NCBI GenBank assembly: GCA_905182985.1
Contig: CAJJDN010000050.1
Location: 186,001 to 250,000 of the forward strand
Direction: 5' to 3'
Length of the DNA: 64,000 nucleotides
From: Paramecium sonneborni
Taxonomy: Eukaryota; Ciliophora; Oligohymenophorea; Peniculida; Parameciidae
Shown: positions 13,012 to 25,291 of the stretch, piece by piece
Layout: each line of letters begins with the position of its first letter
Position numbering within the stretch: position 1 is the stretch's first letter
The notes under the pieces: model-generated
Told to the model about the DNA's origin: nothing
Seen by the model: only the letters and a program-made list of their open reading frames with translations
The model's database searches: none
Program-made: the position numbers and the translations under genes

Positions 13012-13352
13012 ATGAACTGTTTGATTAATTAGTTTAAAGTAAGTATGTTAATATTATATTTTGCAATAAGTTTGAAGAATGTTCTTTGGCTTATTTAGTT
13101 TCATTTGTTTTAAATCAGAAGAGGTCATAAAGGTAGTTTGATGAAGTTTTGGTTATTTTTGATATTCTAGAACACCAATTAATTGAGAAATTTAGACTGG
13201 ATCATTATCTTAGAGACAATCAGTTAATACTTTTTATAGCATATAATAATAATACGTGTGATTTCATTAATTAAAATACTTCACAGAAAGATCATTCATA
13301 AATATGGTATGATTATATGTTAAGACAATATAGCCATCAGCTTAAACAATGA
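13012..13352 (+). CDS. Uncertain ORF overlapping the RAMP4 start
   Basis: A 94-codon TGA-free stretch from 13071 reads FEECSLAYLVSFVLNQKRSQ and on to RQYSHQLKQ, with a plausible composition. To reach an ATG it needs a 32-nt intron at 13039-13070 (GTAAGT...AAG), giving the start MNCLINQFK at 13012. Its stop (13350-13352) lies inside the RAMP4 gene on the same strand, and its last 40 bases cover the proposed first RAMP4 intron. Either the two transcripts overlap or this is an upstream reading frame without function. No family is recognised. Confidence 0.4.
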
Positions 13353-13562
13353 AATTGAGAAGTTAAAACTATTAAAAAAATATTGACAAATAAGGAAAAG
13401 TGCCAAAATCATTGATTGTATTTGATCAAACTAATATTTGTATAGAAAAAAGAGGATAACCTTCCAGTTGGTCCAATCCTTCTTGGAGTCTTTTTATTTG
13501 TTGTTGTAGGTTCAGCATTATTTTAAATACTTAATGTTGCTTCAAGTGGTTAAGAAATTTGA
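13304..13562 (+). CDS. SERP1: RAMP4/SERP1, small tail-anchored ER translocon protein
   Basis: The protein ends DNLPVGPILLGVFLFVVVGS then ALFQILNV, the RAMP4/SERP signature (VGPxLLxxFxFVVxGSAxFQ) with one C-terminal membrane helix. The upstream part YQKNIDKQGKVPKS matches the conserved KNI-x-x-RGxV segment. Best model: ATG at 13304 split directly from the rest by a 27-nt intron (13307-13333), then a second 28-nt intron at 13418-13445, giving 67 aa beginning MPSAQTMKLRSQNYQKNI. Aligned to human RAMP4 (66 aa), the first 18 residues have the same length. A shorter start at 13349 (61 aa) is possible but clips the conserved N-terminus. RAMP4 binds Sec61 at the ER. Confidence 0.88.
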
Positions 13563-13665
13563 TATATATATATATATATTGGTATTTGGTTTAGCAATTC
13601 AATTTTATTTTTGTATACTTTTAATAAATAATTAAATAAAAATTATAATATTATATATATATATA

Positions 13666-16600
13666 TCATTTATTTATTCTGGCCACTCTAGCTTACAATT
13701 TTTGGATTGAAGGCTCTAAGTTTGTTTATTCGCTAATTTTAGTTTTAATAATTTAAGGCACAACTTAAGAACATTACATCACTTCCTACTAATGATTATA
13801 AACTTAAGAGATTGATTTTGATAATTGTTAAGCTGATTTAATAGGTGGATCTATTTAACTTAATGAATAGATTTCTTATCCTTTTTGTTAAATCTTTTGT
13901 GGAACTAATATATTTGGTTATTAGAACATTTTTTGTATCAAATCTGATAATGAAACTAATAATGTTTGAATTCCAATAGATAATTCTTCATCAGGATCTA
14001 AACTATCTAATTGTTATAAAGTATCTTCGATAACAGGTAAAGCAGATTTGGCATTAGAATCTTTAGAAGATTATATTTGTGAACGATAGAACTCAAATTT
14101 TACAATAGCTTATTTATTTGTAAGTCTTCTATTAGAATTAGTTATTTTTGGTTGATTTACTAACATTTCTATATGTGATTTCAAACATTACTCATTTTTG
14201 TTTCTACAGACAGGAATCAACATTTAAAAATGATTTGAACATTCTCTACAAATAGTTTAACTAGATTCTCCACATTCAATACAACTAAATGTTCCAGTAT
14301 CACCTGATTCCAAAGTATGATTCTAAGGAAATTAATTGATTCCTCTTCTTTTAAAACTTCTTACATAAAATGAGTGTAATAATTATTTAACAAAATCAAG
14401 ATACATTTATTTAGCTTTATCTGGTGCCATAGATTATGACTAATTTTTTGTTTTATTTAAAATATTAGCATTATATATACTAGAATAAACTAATTATACT
14501 AATATTTCTAAATGCTAATTTGAATCTTAATGAGGTATTTATGAATATTAATAAGTCTTACCTCTTTTATCATATTGAGTCTTAATTTTATCATATAAAT
14601 ATAAGATTATTGGTTTATTAACATCTCCTTTAATTTTAGTATCTTAAGGTTTTAGTCTTGTGAAATCAGCAAATGAAGATACAAATCCTTCAACATATTG
14701 TAAATGTTATTGTCTTTCTGCATAAATAAGCATGATAGTTTGATTATCAGAGGATAAAAACTATGTGCTTTTACCTTTCTATGCATTTTATTTCACTTCT
14801 TGAATTTAATCTTATGTAAGTTATGTCTAAATATATATTAAATTAATTACTTATTTATCTACTATTTTAGCTAATGAACCAAATTGTTTCTTTTTCAATT
14901 GAGTTATTAAATTCAAAGATGAAACCTCAGGTCCTAAATAAAGTTTATGATGTTTGCCTTAATATTTCTATAAACTTTAGATAATCTTTTGATCCTTTAT
15001 GCCATAGATCAAGTCTAATACATATCCTTTCATTCCATCAGAAAGTGAGATTAGACCTTCTATACTGTGATTTTGATAAAAGATTGGAGTATCCAAAGTT
15101 AAGAATTCTTCAGGTTAATAATGATTTTTAAAGTTCTTGCTTATCTTCTCAAAAATAAAAGAATAATCTTCTAACTCATCAATTCTAATTTCTTTACAGA
15201 TATGACCAAAGGTGACATAATCCAATATATGATCAAATCTGACTCTTTTGATTTCTCTCATTCCTAATAATTGTATATAGAAAATGTAAATGAGTGCTGA
15301 AATAAAGGATTCTAAAATATCTTCATCGATTCTTATGCATTGTCGTTTATTAGATATTTAGCATATGTATTTGAAAATGCTTTAATCAAAATACAATTTA
15401 AATAATTCATAAGGATCATTGATTTCAATATCTTCTCCAACATCTACTCTAAACTTTTCATTCATATAATAATCTTTAGGGATATCAGTATTAAAATTGA
15501 TTTCTTACCAATATTATTATTGGGTGTATTATTATTGTTAAGATCCACAGATTAAATTACCAGCTCTTTTAAAATCAATAAAAGCTTAACTTTCCATTAC
15601 ATCATCCATAAAATCAGAATCATTTTCTTCAATAGTAGGTTAAGCAACACTCTGTCTTTTAACACTTTCTTATAACTTTGCTTATAATTTAACTTAAGAT
15701 TCTCTAAGTTAAGATTATTAATGACTGCTCAATTGTTCTTTATTTTTTTTAACTTAATTTAATTCATAATTGATATTCTTTTCCAATATTTATTATTAAA
15801 ATACAGGTTATTATCTACTTGGCATAATTGGAGGTCTATCAACTTAATAAGAAGATGTATATTATTATGTAATCATATCTCTTACTCTTGGAGGACTATT
15901 ACTAAATCTCGATTAATTTTAATTCATTCCTAGAAATTTATGATTTAATGATTATTAAGCAGCTTATGATGGTGAAATCATCTAAACTGAACTAACAGTA
16001 GGTAACATTTTTGGATTTGATCCAGCATGAGGTGGAATAAAAGGTTAACTTTTTTTATCCTATTTATTCGGATACCATGCACCTGTTCCTAAAGGGACAT
16101 CAGAAGATTCTTAAATTGCTGTTGTCTATTAAGATTAAGTAGGAGCTACTGATTTCTCTCTATATTCTTAGAATTTTGAAAGGATATTTGAAATCTATTA
16201 TTAAGGTTATGGTGGAGGTGGAGGTTATTTTTATGGAAGAACACTAGTTTTTATAAATTATATTCCTCCATTTGGTGGTTATGATTAATCTTCAAATGTA
16301 ACATTTGCTTTCTTTCTACCTGGCTATTTCTTTAATCCTGCTTTTGGAGGTACTATCATTGGTTTTTTTAATATTCCTCCGTCCTAATTTTCATTATCTT
16401 ATTCCAAATCTTAAGCTATTATAGCTTCCAAAAAGTCAGGTTTATTTGCAAAATGTTCTACTAAAACTTAAAATTATTTTTATTTCTAAACTTAATTTAG
16501 TGTATTATGTGGATTCTTTAAAATTGAACCTGAAATAATTACATCATTATTATTATTATTATTAATATGATTATTGTTATTATTTATTTTAGACTCAGAG

Positions 16601-16953
16601 ATTGCTATTTTTTTTATTTAAACATCTTTGATATCTTCTAAATCTTAATCTGTCATTTTTTAAGTGATTTTTTCTAATTTCTTAATTGATTTCTTTTTCC
16701 ATCTTAATGCATAGGGTCTACGCAACATTTATTCTTCTTCTAGCTATTATCTTTCAATATTTTCATTATTATGATTAATATTAGTTTAATCTACTTCTTA
16801 TTATAATGGTTGTTGTACAATTTACTCAGTTGTTTATTTCTATTCTTATATTGTTGTTGTAGGTATAACAATATCCTATGGATTTTCAATCAACTATATT
16901 GAATCATCACTTTCAACTTCATAATCAATGACACCTAGTTCTTCATTAAACAT
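13666..16953 (-). CDS. Large ciliate protein with CxxC zinc-like cluster, about 1087 aa
   Basis: With one 24-nt intron (14827-14850) the frame runs 1087 codons. The N-terminus is acidic (MFNEELGVIDYEVESDD). It is followed by Gln/Asn- and Pro-rich low-complexity parts, including poly-Asn near 16540-16570. A globular middle contains RVRFDHILDYVTFGHI and EGLISLSDGMKGYVLD, then KLYLGPEVSSLNLITQL. Near the C-terminus is CIECGESSQTICREC followed by two more Cys (VC, QC), which looks like a metal-binding knuckle. I do not recognise the family; the low-complexity N-terminus with a late Cys cluster suggests a nucleic-acid or scaffold protein, but this is inference only. Its stop lies 103 bp from the convergent RAMP4 stop. 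Confidence 0.75.
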
Positions 16954-17066
16954 TACTGTAAAATTATTTAATTCCGATGTTATTTAATTGTGAACTTGTC
17001 ACTATGTCAAAAATTTGACATACATTTTAATAAATATAATTTATATGTCTAGTATATATATATGAA

Positions 17067-19264
17067 TCAATCATCTTCCTACTCTTATTCTTCCTCAATC
17101 TTCATCAAATAAGAATTTATCTATTGATCAAGTAAATCCTTAAGTTTCTCTTTCATATTTTCATCCAACTCTAATAAATATAAATATTATAATTACTATG
17201 TTCTTTTGCGAACTTATTTGCCAAACTGACAGAAGTATCTCCTTCAAACACTACAATCCTAGCACTTTTACCATCCTCTATCTTAACATCGACATACAAC
17301 ATTGGTGAACTTTTATCACTTATAGGTCTGCTTTTATTCTTCTTCTATTTTGGTTCATTATTAAGTTCATTCTCAGTTACACCCTTTTCCTTCCTTCTAC
17401 TACTATTATTAGTAGTAACTCCTTTGTTTTTCAAGTTTGCTAGAGTTTTCTATCTTAATCTAGCTTCCTTCATTCTTGCTGCCTATTTCTCCATCTCTTA
17501 TACAGCATAATTACTTGCTTAAGTCTTTTAAGCAGGTTTACTAATATGTGGTTAGAATGTGCAATGTTATTATTAATTATCAAATTCCACATCTACAGTT
17601 GTTCTATCCTCTTATTTTTGAAGAGGTTTTGCTAATTAATTCAAATCTATTGTAATTTCTCTCTAAATAGATTTACACTCTTTCATTCTCTCTTCCTCTA
17701 CCTATTTCTTTAACTCTTCTAAACTCTATTTCTTCTTCTCTTCCTATTAGTTAAACCAATCAAATAAAGATGAATCTTATCGTTTAACTTCAGCTAATTA
17801 TTTTGTTCTATCACTTATCTTTGGTGATCCACATCTTATCTCAGGTTATGGAGAACGAGCCATTCTTCTTCTTACTCCATTCCCATTTTATTATTTCGTA
17901 TTCAAATACAATTTATAAAACATCTTATGCAATTCTTAACAATCATTTACACTTAATATTAAGTTTCCATTCTCATCACATTAATATTTAGATTTCACTT
18001 ATATGTTTTCTTCAACCTTAGGTTTATATAATGGAATCTCTATTAAATGTTATGGCACTGCTTGAATTGCCAATAAAATCACCAACAAATTTCTTGATAA
18101 TACATAGAATCCATTATTCAATTCATTCCATAACATATCACATTATCCAAATCCCAAACCTTCTAATATTTTTTAGAAATCTTCTTAATAGATCTTGGAA
18201 TAATCCTTTGTCTCTTAAACTCTATCTAATCCACTTAATTAATAATAGAATTCCTTGATAAATCTCTAGACGAACCAAGATTAGCTTTTGTCTGTTGGAG
18301 ATATCACTGATTATGGAATCATCGTTTCAGTTTATTTTTTTTATTCTAATCTATTTTTAGCATCATTATATAAGAAATCTTAGACAGATTCTTCTCTTTT
18401 GATTTCTTTTGATTTTTTTGAAATCTAAGGTTTGAATGAATGATTGAGAGTAGAATCAGGTAAGGTTTATGTTTTAGATTTAGTTTCATGTAATCTGTCA
18501 ACTAGAGGTTATTCACAATATTTAAGTGTTAATTTCTAAGTTTTAACTGTTAATTTAGGACTAGATAATTCAGCCTTTTCATCCTCTTCTTATTGTTTTT
18601 AAAGAACTTCTCTTTTTTCATTGACTTTTTAGAGATGTCTCATTTATTGTTCATGAAATTCATCAGCAGAACGGACTTCTTGATTCGTAGCTTTTATGGC
18701 CATTTTTCTACTTTTTTCATCTATTTATGGTTAAAAGCTGCATTGACTTAAATATTCAGCATCTATTTATTCTTTGAGTGTTTATTTTTTATCACTAACA
18801 AAGGTCTTATATTCAATGAGTCTATTGCAGACTTCTGGAGTTTTATCTCCATTTTAATTAGGTAATGAATGTAATCTTTCAGGAGATAACAATAATTTCT
18901 AATCTTTAACATGAAAGGCTCTTTATGATTTCTATAATTCCAATTTGTCTGGGATATGATTATAAAGTTATTAAGAAAGTACTGTAAATTTAGAAGGAGA
19001 CACAGTTACTGTTCTAGTTTACCATTGATTAGGTTTTTCAGATACTGTAGTTTACATTAATTTAGAAGGACGATTGTTTTCCTTTTTTGGTTTATCACCA
19101 TAAACTAGTGATTATGCTAATTCACCAGGTTTAGACTTACCATACAAATTAGACAATTGATCTAAAGGATATAAATAACTATTCTTACTTAGGGATGTGA
19201 TTTATTGACGATTATTGTCTCTCTATTTCATTGAAGTATCATTATTCTAACTCATAACTGACAT
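17067..19264 (-). CDS. Ciliate-specific 723-aa protein with FxPxI motif and C-terminal domain
   Basis: One 26-nt intron (17171-17196) gives 723 codons. The N-terminal half is Ser/Lys/Gln-rich. It contains the short motifs QCSFQPQIDEKSRKMA and LNHSFKPQISKKSKEI, a pattern seen repeatedly in ciliate and flagellar proteins (F-x-P-x-I-x-x-x-S). A Lys/Glu coiled-coil region follows. The C-terminal 60 residues form a compact unit (VDVKIEDGKSARIVVFEGD, SLANKFAKEHKLDENM) that recurs in Paramecium gene families. Function unknown; an axonemal or cortical role is plausible but unproven. Only 22 bp separate its start from the calpain stop at 19287. Confidence 0.8.
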
Positions 19265-19286
19265 TTTAATAATAAAATTATATTTA

Positions 19287-20609
19287 TCAATATATTGAAC
19301 ATTGCCCACAACTTTTACGTTCCTTCTAATGGGGTGGAGATGGAACTCTTTATATTTAATCTACCTATTCAAAATTCACATTTGTATTTTAAATTTGCTT
19401 TTCCTCTTCTTCCTACTCTTTCTCTGAGTCTCTTTATACAAATTGTATTGATCCTAAATTATTAAAATCTTCATTGTTTTTTATAATTTCCATTACTCTT
19501 TTTTGACTAAATTCTGGTCCATAAGTATTAAAAATAAATTCATTCACTTCTATATTCTACCACTCAACTTTACAAATAATATAAATTTTACAAGGTTTAC
19601 TAAAGTTCCAATTGATCCATAATTCTTTATTTGATTTATGGTGTTACTAATTCATTATGGTATCACCATAAATCATTTCAATTTAACAAGGAGATATAAC
19701 ATATTTTAAATGTGGTTTATTACGAAACCATCTTTTATTTTTTTAATTTATTGTAAAAAAATAATTTCCTGGAGCTTTTATTTCTATCTCAAAATAAACT
19801 GGTTCCAAAATAACTGATGTGACTTTTTCACCTTAATATTAATATCCATCAAAATGATAACAACACTCTATGCTTGCAAATCTTTTCTTAAATTCTTCCA
19901 ATGTCAGTATATGTTGATCTCTATTCTTTAAGCCCCAAGGATTTCGAACAACTATCTAATCTTCTTGTATTTTAAGAACTGAATAAGCATGATTTGTCGC
20001 AAATATATTATCTTCTTATTATTTTTTACTGTTAGCACCAACTGGAAAACGCAAATCTCCTATTTCATAAAAGATTTCCTTAAAATTAGGATCTTTTACT
20101 CTAAACTTATTGGTAGGAGCTCCAGTTAACACTTTGAATGTAGTTCTAAGTTTAAGATATTTCACAAATAATACCTATTGAACCCAGCGTTTATTTGCTA
20201 ATAAGAACCATATAACTTTGCCCATGCCTTTTCTAATATCATTGCCCATATTGCTCCATCAACTAATTTACTGTAGGCTACTTTTTATTTATCTTCATTG
20301 AATGGAAAGTGATGATCAACTGTGATTAATTGCCATTCTCCATCAATGCAAAATCTTACTGATGTAAACTCATTGTTATGAGATTCAAAAAGAGATTTTA
20401 TTTGTTAAGGCCTACTATATTTATATATAATACTTTGCTGCATACACTGAAACTAGTGGTGCAATCCAATAACAATTTCCTAATTTTCCTTGTTTTGGAA
20501 ACTAAGAACTTTATTCAACAAATAGTGGAAAATCATTAAAACACTTCCAAGATAAGTTTTTTTTTTTACCAATACTTTCTAAGCTTGGTGGAAACTCTTG
20601 GTCAATCAT
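19287..20609 (-). CDS. Calpain-family cysteine protease
   Basis: Spliced length is 423 aa with introns at 20412-20433 (22 nt) and 20146-20174 (29 nt). The protein opens MIDQEFPPSLESIG, as in calpain cores. The catalytic cysteine lies in QGKLGNCYWIAPLVS, where usual calpains read GDCWF, so Asp and Trp/Phe are substituted but Cys is kept. Other core motifs are DHHFPFN, KLVDGAIWAMILEKAWAKLY (calpain signature) and LTGAPTN. The catalytic His is in ATNHAYSVLK and Asn in VVRNPWGLKN. A C2-like calpain domain III (IKAPGNYFFTINQK) follows. No EF-hand region is present. All triad residues are intact, so an active cytosolic calcium-responsive protease is likely. Confidence 0.93.
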
Positions 20610-20680
20610 TAAATAAATGATTAATTTTAAAACAACTAATAAGGTATTTTAGTTCAACTCATTTTATAAAGATTGATAAA

Positions 20681-23252
20681 ATGAAGGTTCTCAATGTTGC
20701 AGAGAAACCTTCTGTGGCTAGATCCATAGCAAATGTGCTTAGTAGAGATCATCGTACTGAGGAAACAAAATCCCCATTTAATAAATTATTCAAATTGGAT
20801 TACAAATTAAGAGATTTAGATGTTGAAATGTGGATTACATCTGTATCAGGACACTTGAAGAATTTGAAGTATCCAACGAAATACTAGAATTGGGAGAAGT
20901 GGGATCCAATCATTATTTTAAAAGAAGCAGAAATAGAAAATAATATTTCTACTGATAAGTGTAAATTAGTATGACATAGGAAATAGAAAATTTAGAATAG
21001 AATCTAAAGAACTTTGCTGCGATGTGTAGTAGATTAATCCTTTGGTTAGATTGTGATAGGGAAGGTGAGAATATAGCATTTGAGGTGTTAGAAGTATGTA
21101 GAGAATCAAATCCAAGTATTTAAGTTTATCGAGCTCATTTTTCAGCTGTCACATAAGTAGATGTTCGAAGAGTAAATAAAATAATAATCTATAAATATAG
21201 GCTTTAGACACACTTAAATAACCTGATGAAAATCTATCAAATTCTGTATTGGCAAGATAAGAGATAGATTTAAGGATTGGTGCATCATTTACTAGATTTT
21301 AAACTTTGTTACTTTAAAAACAATTTAATTTATCTTCAATTATAAGTTATGGTCCATGTTAAATTCCAACACTTGGTTTTGTAGTAGGAAGACAAAAAGA
21401 GATAGATTCTTTTATTAAGGAATAATTTTGGTTTTTATAAAGTGAAGATGATAATAAATGTATATATAATTGGGAACGTGAACATTTGTTTGATGAATTT
21501 ATTGTTGCTTTATTATTTGAGAGATGCTATTAAGATAATGCTAAAGTTATAAATGTATAATAAAAAGATGTTTAGAAATGGAAACCTTATCCATTATGTA
21601 CAATTGAATTTGAAAAACTGGCATCTAAAAAATTAAAAATATCAGCACATAAAGCTATGGAATTAGCAGAGAAATTATATAATAAAGGTTATATTAGTTA
21701 TCCAAGAACTGAAACTAATAAATTTCCACCAACTATAAATTTATAAAATATCATTAGAGATTAATAAAATCATCCAATATGGGGGGATTATGCTAATAAA
21801 TTAATAAACTCTGCTTTTGAATATCCTAAAGCTGGTAATAAAGATGATAAAGCACATCCTCCTATTCATCCTGTTAAAATGATGATTGAAAATGAAGCAT
21901 AAAATAAATAAGAATGGGATATCTATTAATTAATCACTAGACATTTTTTAGCTTGCTGTTCTAAAAATGCAAAAGGTTCTGAAACAACTATTACTCTTCA
22001 AATTAATGATGAATTTTTCTCCAAAACAGGTTTAGTAATAAAAGAAAAAAATTTCTTAGAAATTTATATTTATGATGAATGGTCTTAAATTTAAGTTCCA
22101 AATTATTAATGTGGAGAAATTATAAAAATCAAATTAACACTTTAAAAAGGATCAACTTCTCCTCCTAAACCTATGACAGAAGCTGAACTTATTGGATTAA
22201 TGGATAAAAATGGCATTGGTACTGATGCTACTATTCATGAACATATTAATACAATATAAGAGAGAGAATATGCAATTAAAAAAGGATAAATTATTAAACC
22301 TACTAAAATTGGACTTGCTCTTGTTGAATCTTATGAAATTTTAGGATTTACTTTACATTAACCATTTCTTAGAGCTGTCATGGAATAAAGAATGAATGAA
22401 GTAGCATAAGGTAAAATGGAAAAATCTTAAATTGTTTAAACAACTATTAATGAAATGACTATTATTTTAAAATAACTTTAAGAGAAATAAAATTTAATTA
22501 TTAAAACATTTGGATAGTATTTAGAAGCTCTTAAAAATTATGATCAAGATAATAATGATGATAATGATGATAATTAAAATAATAATCAATCTAAATTACA
22601 TACTAATTAAGAAGATCAAATCAATTAGAATCAATAAAAAACTATTAAAAATAATAAAATGTTAAAAGATAAAAAATCCGATGATTTACCATCTTTATGT
22701 TAATTTTGTAATTCTTAATGTCTTACCTTTAAATAACTTACTGGAAATTCAATCAAAATTTGTCCTAAACTTTGTCAAATTTAAGATGATATTTCATAAA
22801 ATGCACTTAATTAATCTAAAAAAAATAAAGATAACTGCTTTCTATGTAATATATGTTAAAATTTTATGAAAATAAGATATTCAAAAATTAAATAAACTAA
22901 TTTTCTAGGATGTTCCTCATATCCAAAATGTAATTAAACCATTTTTCTTCCTGATTCTGTCAAAACTATAAAAACTATTGATAGATAATGCAATAAATGT
23001 AAATCAACAATGTTTTCTATTTAATTTTCTGAAAATTCTAACTAAGTTAACTAAAATTCCTTTTTTTGTTTATATCCTGGATGTTAATAAACTATAAGAG
23101 CTGATTGGAAATAAAATTGCAAAGATTAAAATTAGTCAAATAGAGGACAAAATTCTGAAAAATTACCTTTCCAACCTCATGCTTAAAATGGAAATTTTAA
23201 AAATAAGGATTCATTTAGTAATTAATAAAAGTTCCCTCAAAAAAAAAATTGA
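20681..23252 (+). CDS. TOP3: DNA topoisomerase III (type IA)
   Basis: Spliced length is 838 aa with introns at 20961-20986 (26 nt) and 21172-21200 (29 nt). The TOPRIM domain begins [16 protein letters not shown] and includes [16 protein letters not shown] with the metal-binding DxD and Glu. The active-site tyrosine is in [14 protein letters not shown], near residue 325. [12 protein letters not shown] and the adjoining core motifs are typical of TOP3-alpha. The C-terminus carries several Cys pairs (CQFCN, CNICQ, CNKCK, and CLYPGCQ) as in topoisomerase III zinc domains. It relaxes and decatenates DNA with RecQ helicase and Rmi1. The first ATG, 72 bp from the divergent calpain start, is used. 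Confidence 0.95.
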
Positions 23253-23821
23253 ATTTAACACTGAAATATATATATAAGTTTAAGTTCAAAAAAGTTATTT
23301 TAATATTATATAAATATAAGTTTGTAAAATAATAAAAAAACAATAAAATATTGAAAACATAAATTTACATGAATTTAAATGATCTAATTTAAAGTTGAAA
23401 TTTTGAAACATAGATTTTTTACTTTATTAAAATATTTGCCTTTAGTTTTAGAGCATAAGTGTCGATTGTAATTTACAATTGTCTTGGAATGCTTTAAATC
23501 AAAATTTTGTTATTATTAATCTAGTCTGAAAATAATATTTTAAAGAAAATAAAGAGATGATTTTATTTATTGATTTATTAATATATTAGATTAAATAATA
23601 ATATGATCAATTCAATTTAAATTTATGTGAATAAATGAAAAAAGAGGTATTAAAATGTAATGAATATATAATAAGATTAAAATAGATAGATAAATTAAAT
23701 ATCTAAAAAGTGTCATAGTGAAGTTTGTTTAAAACATCAAATTTAGAAAGATCACAATTACGTAAATGAGAGTTGGTAAGAGAGGTTATTGTACTATTAT
23801 GTGATTATTATAAATTATATT
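23253..23821. other. AT-rich intergenic region
   Basis: No coding frame is seen. It presumably holds the terminator of the topoisomerase gene and the promoter of the kinase gene, but no motif can be assigned. Confidence 0.5.
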
Positions 23822-25285
<1,464 letters not shown>

Positions 25286-25291
25286 TATTCA

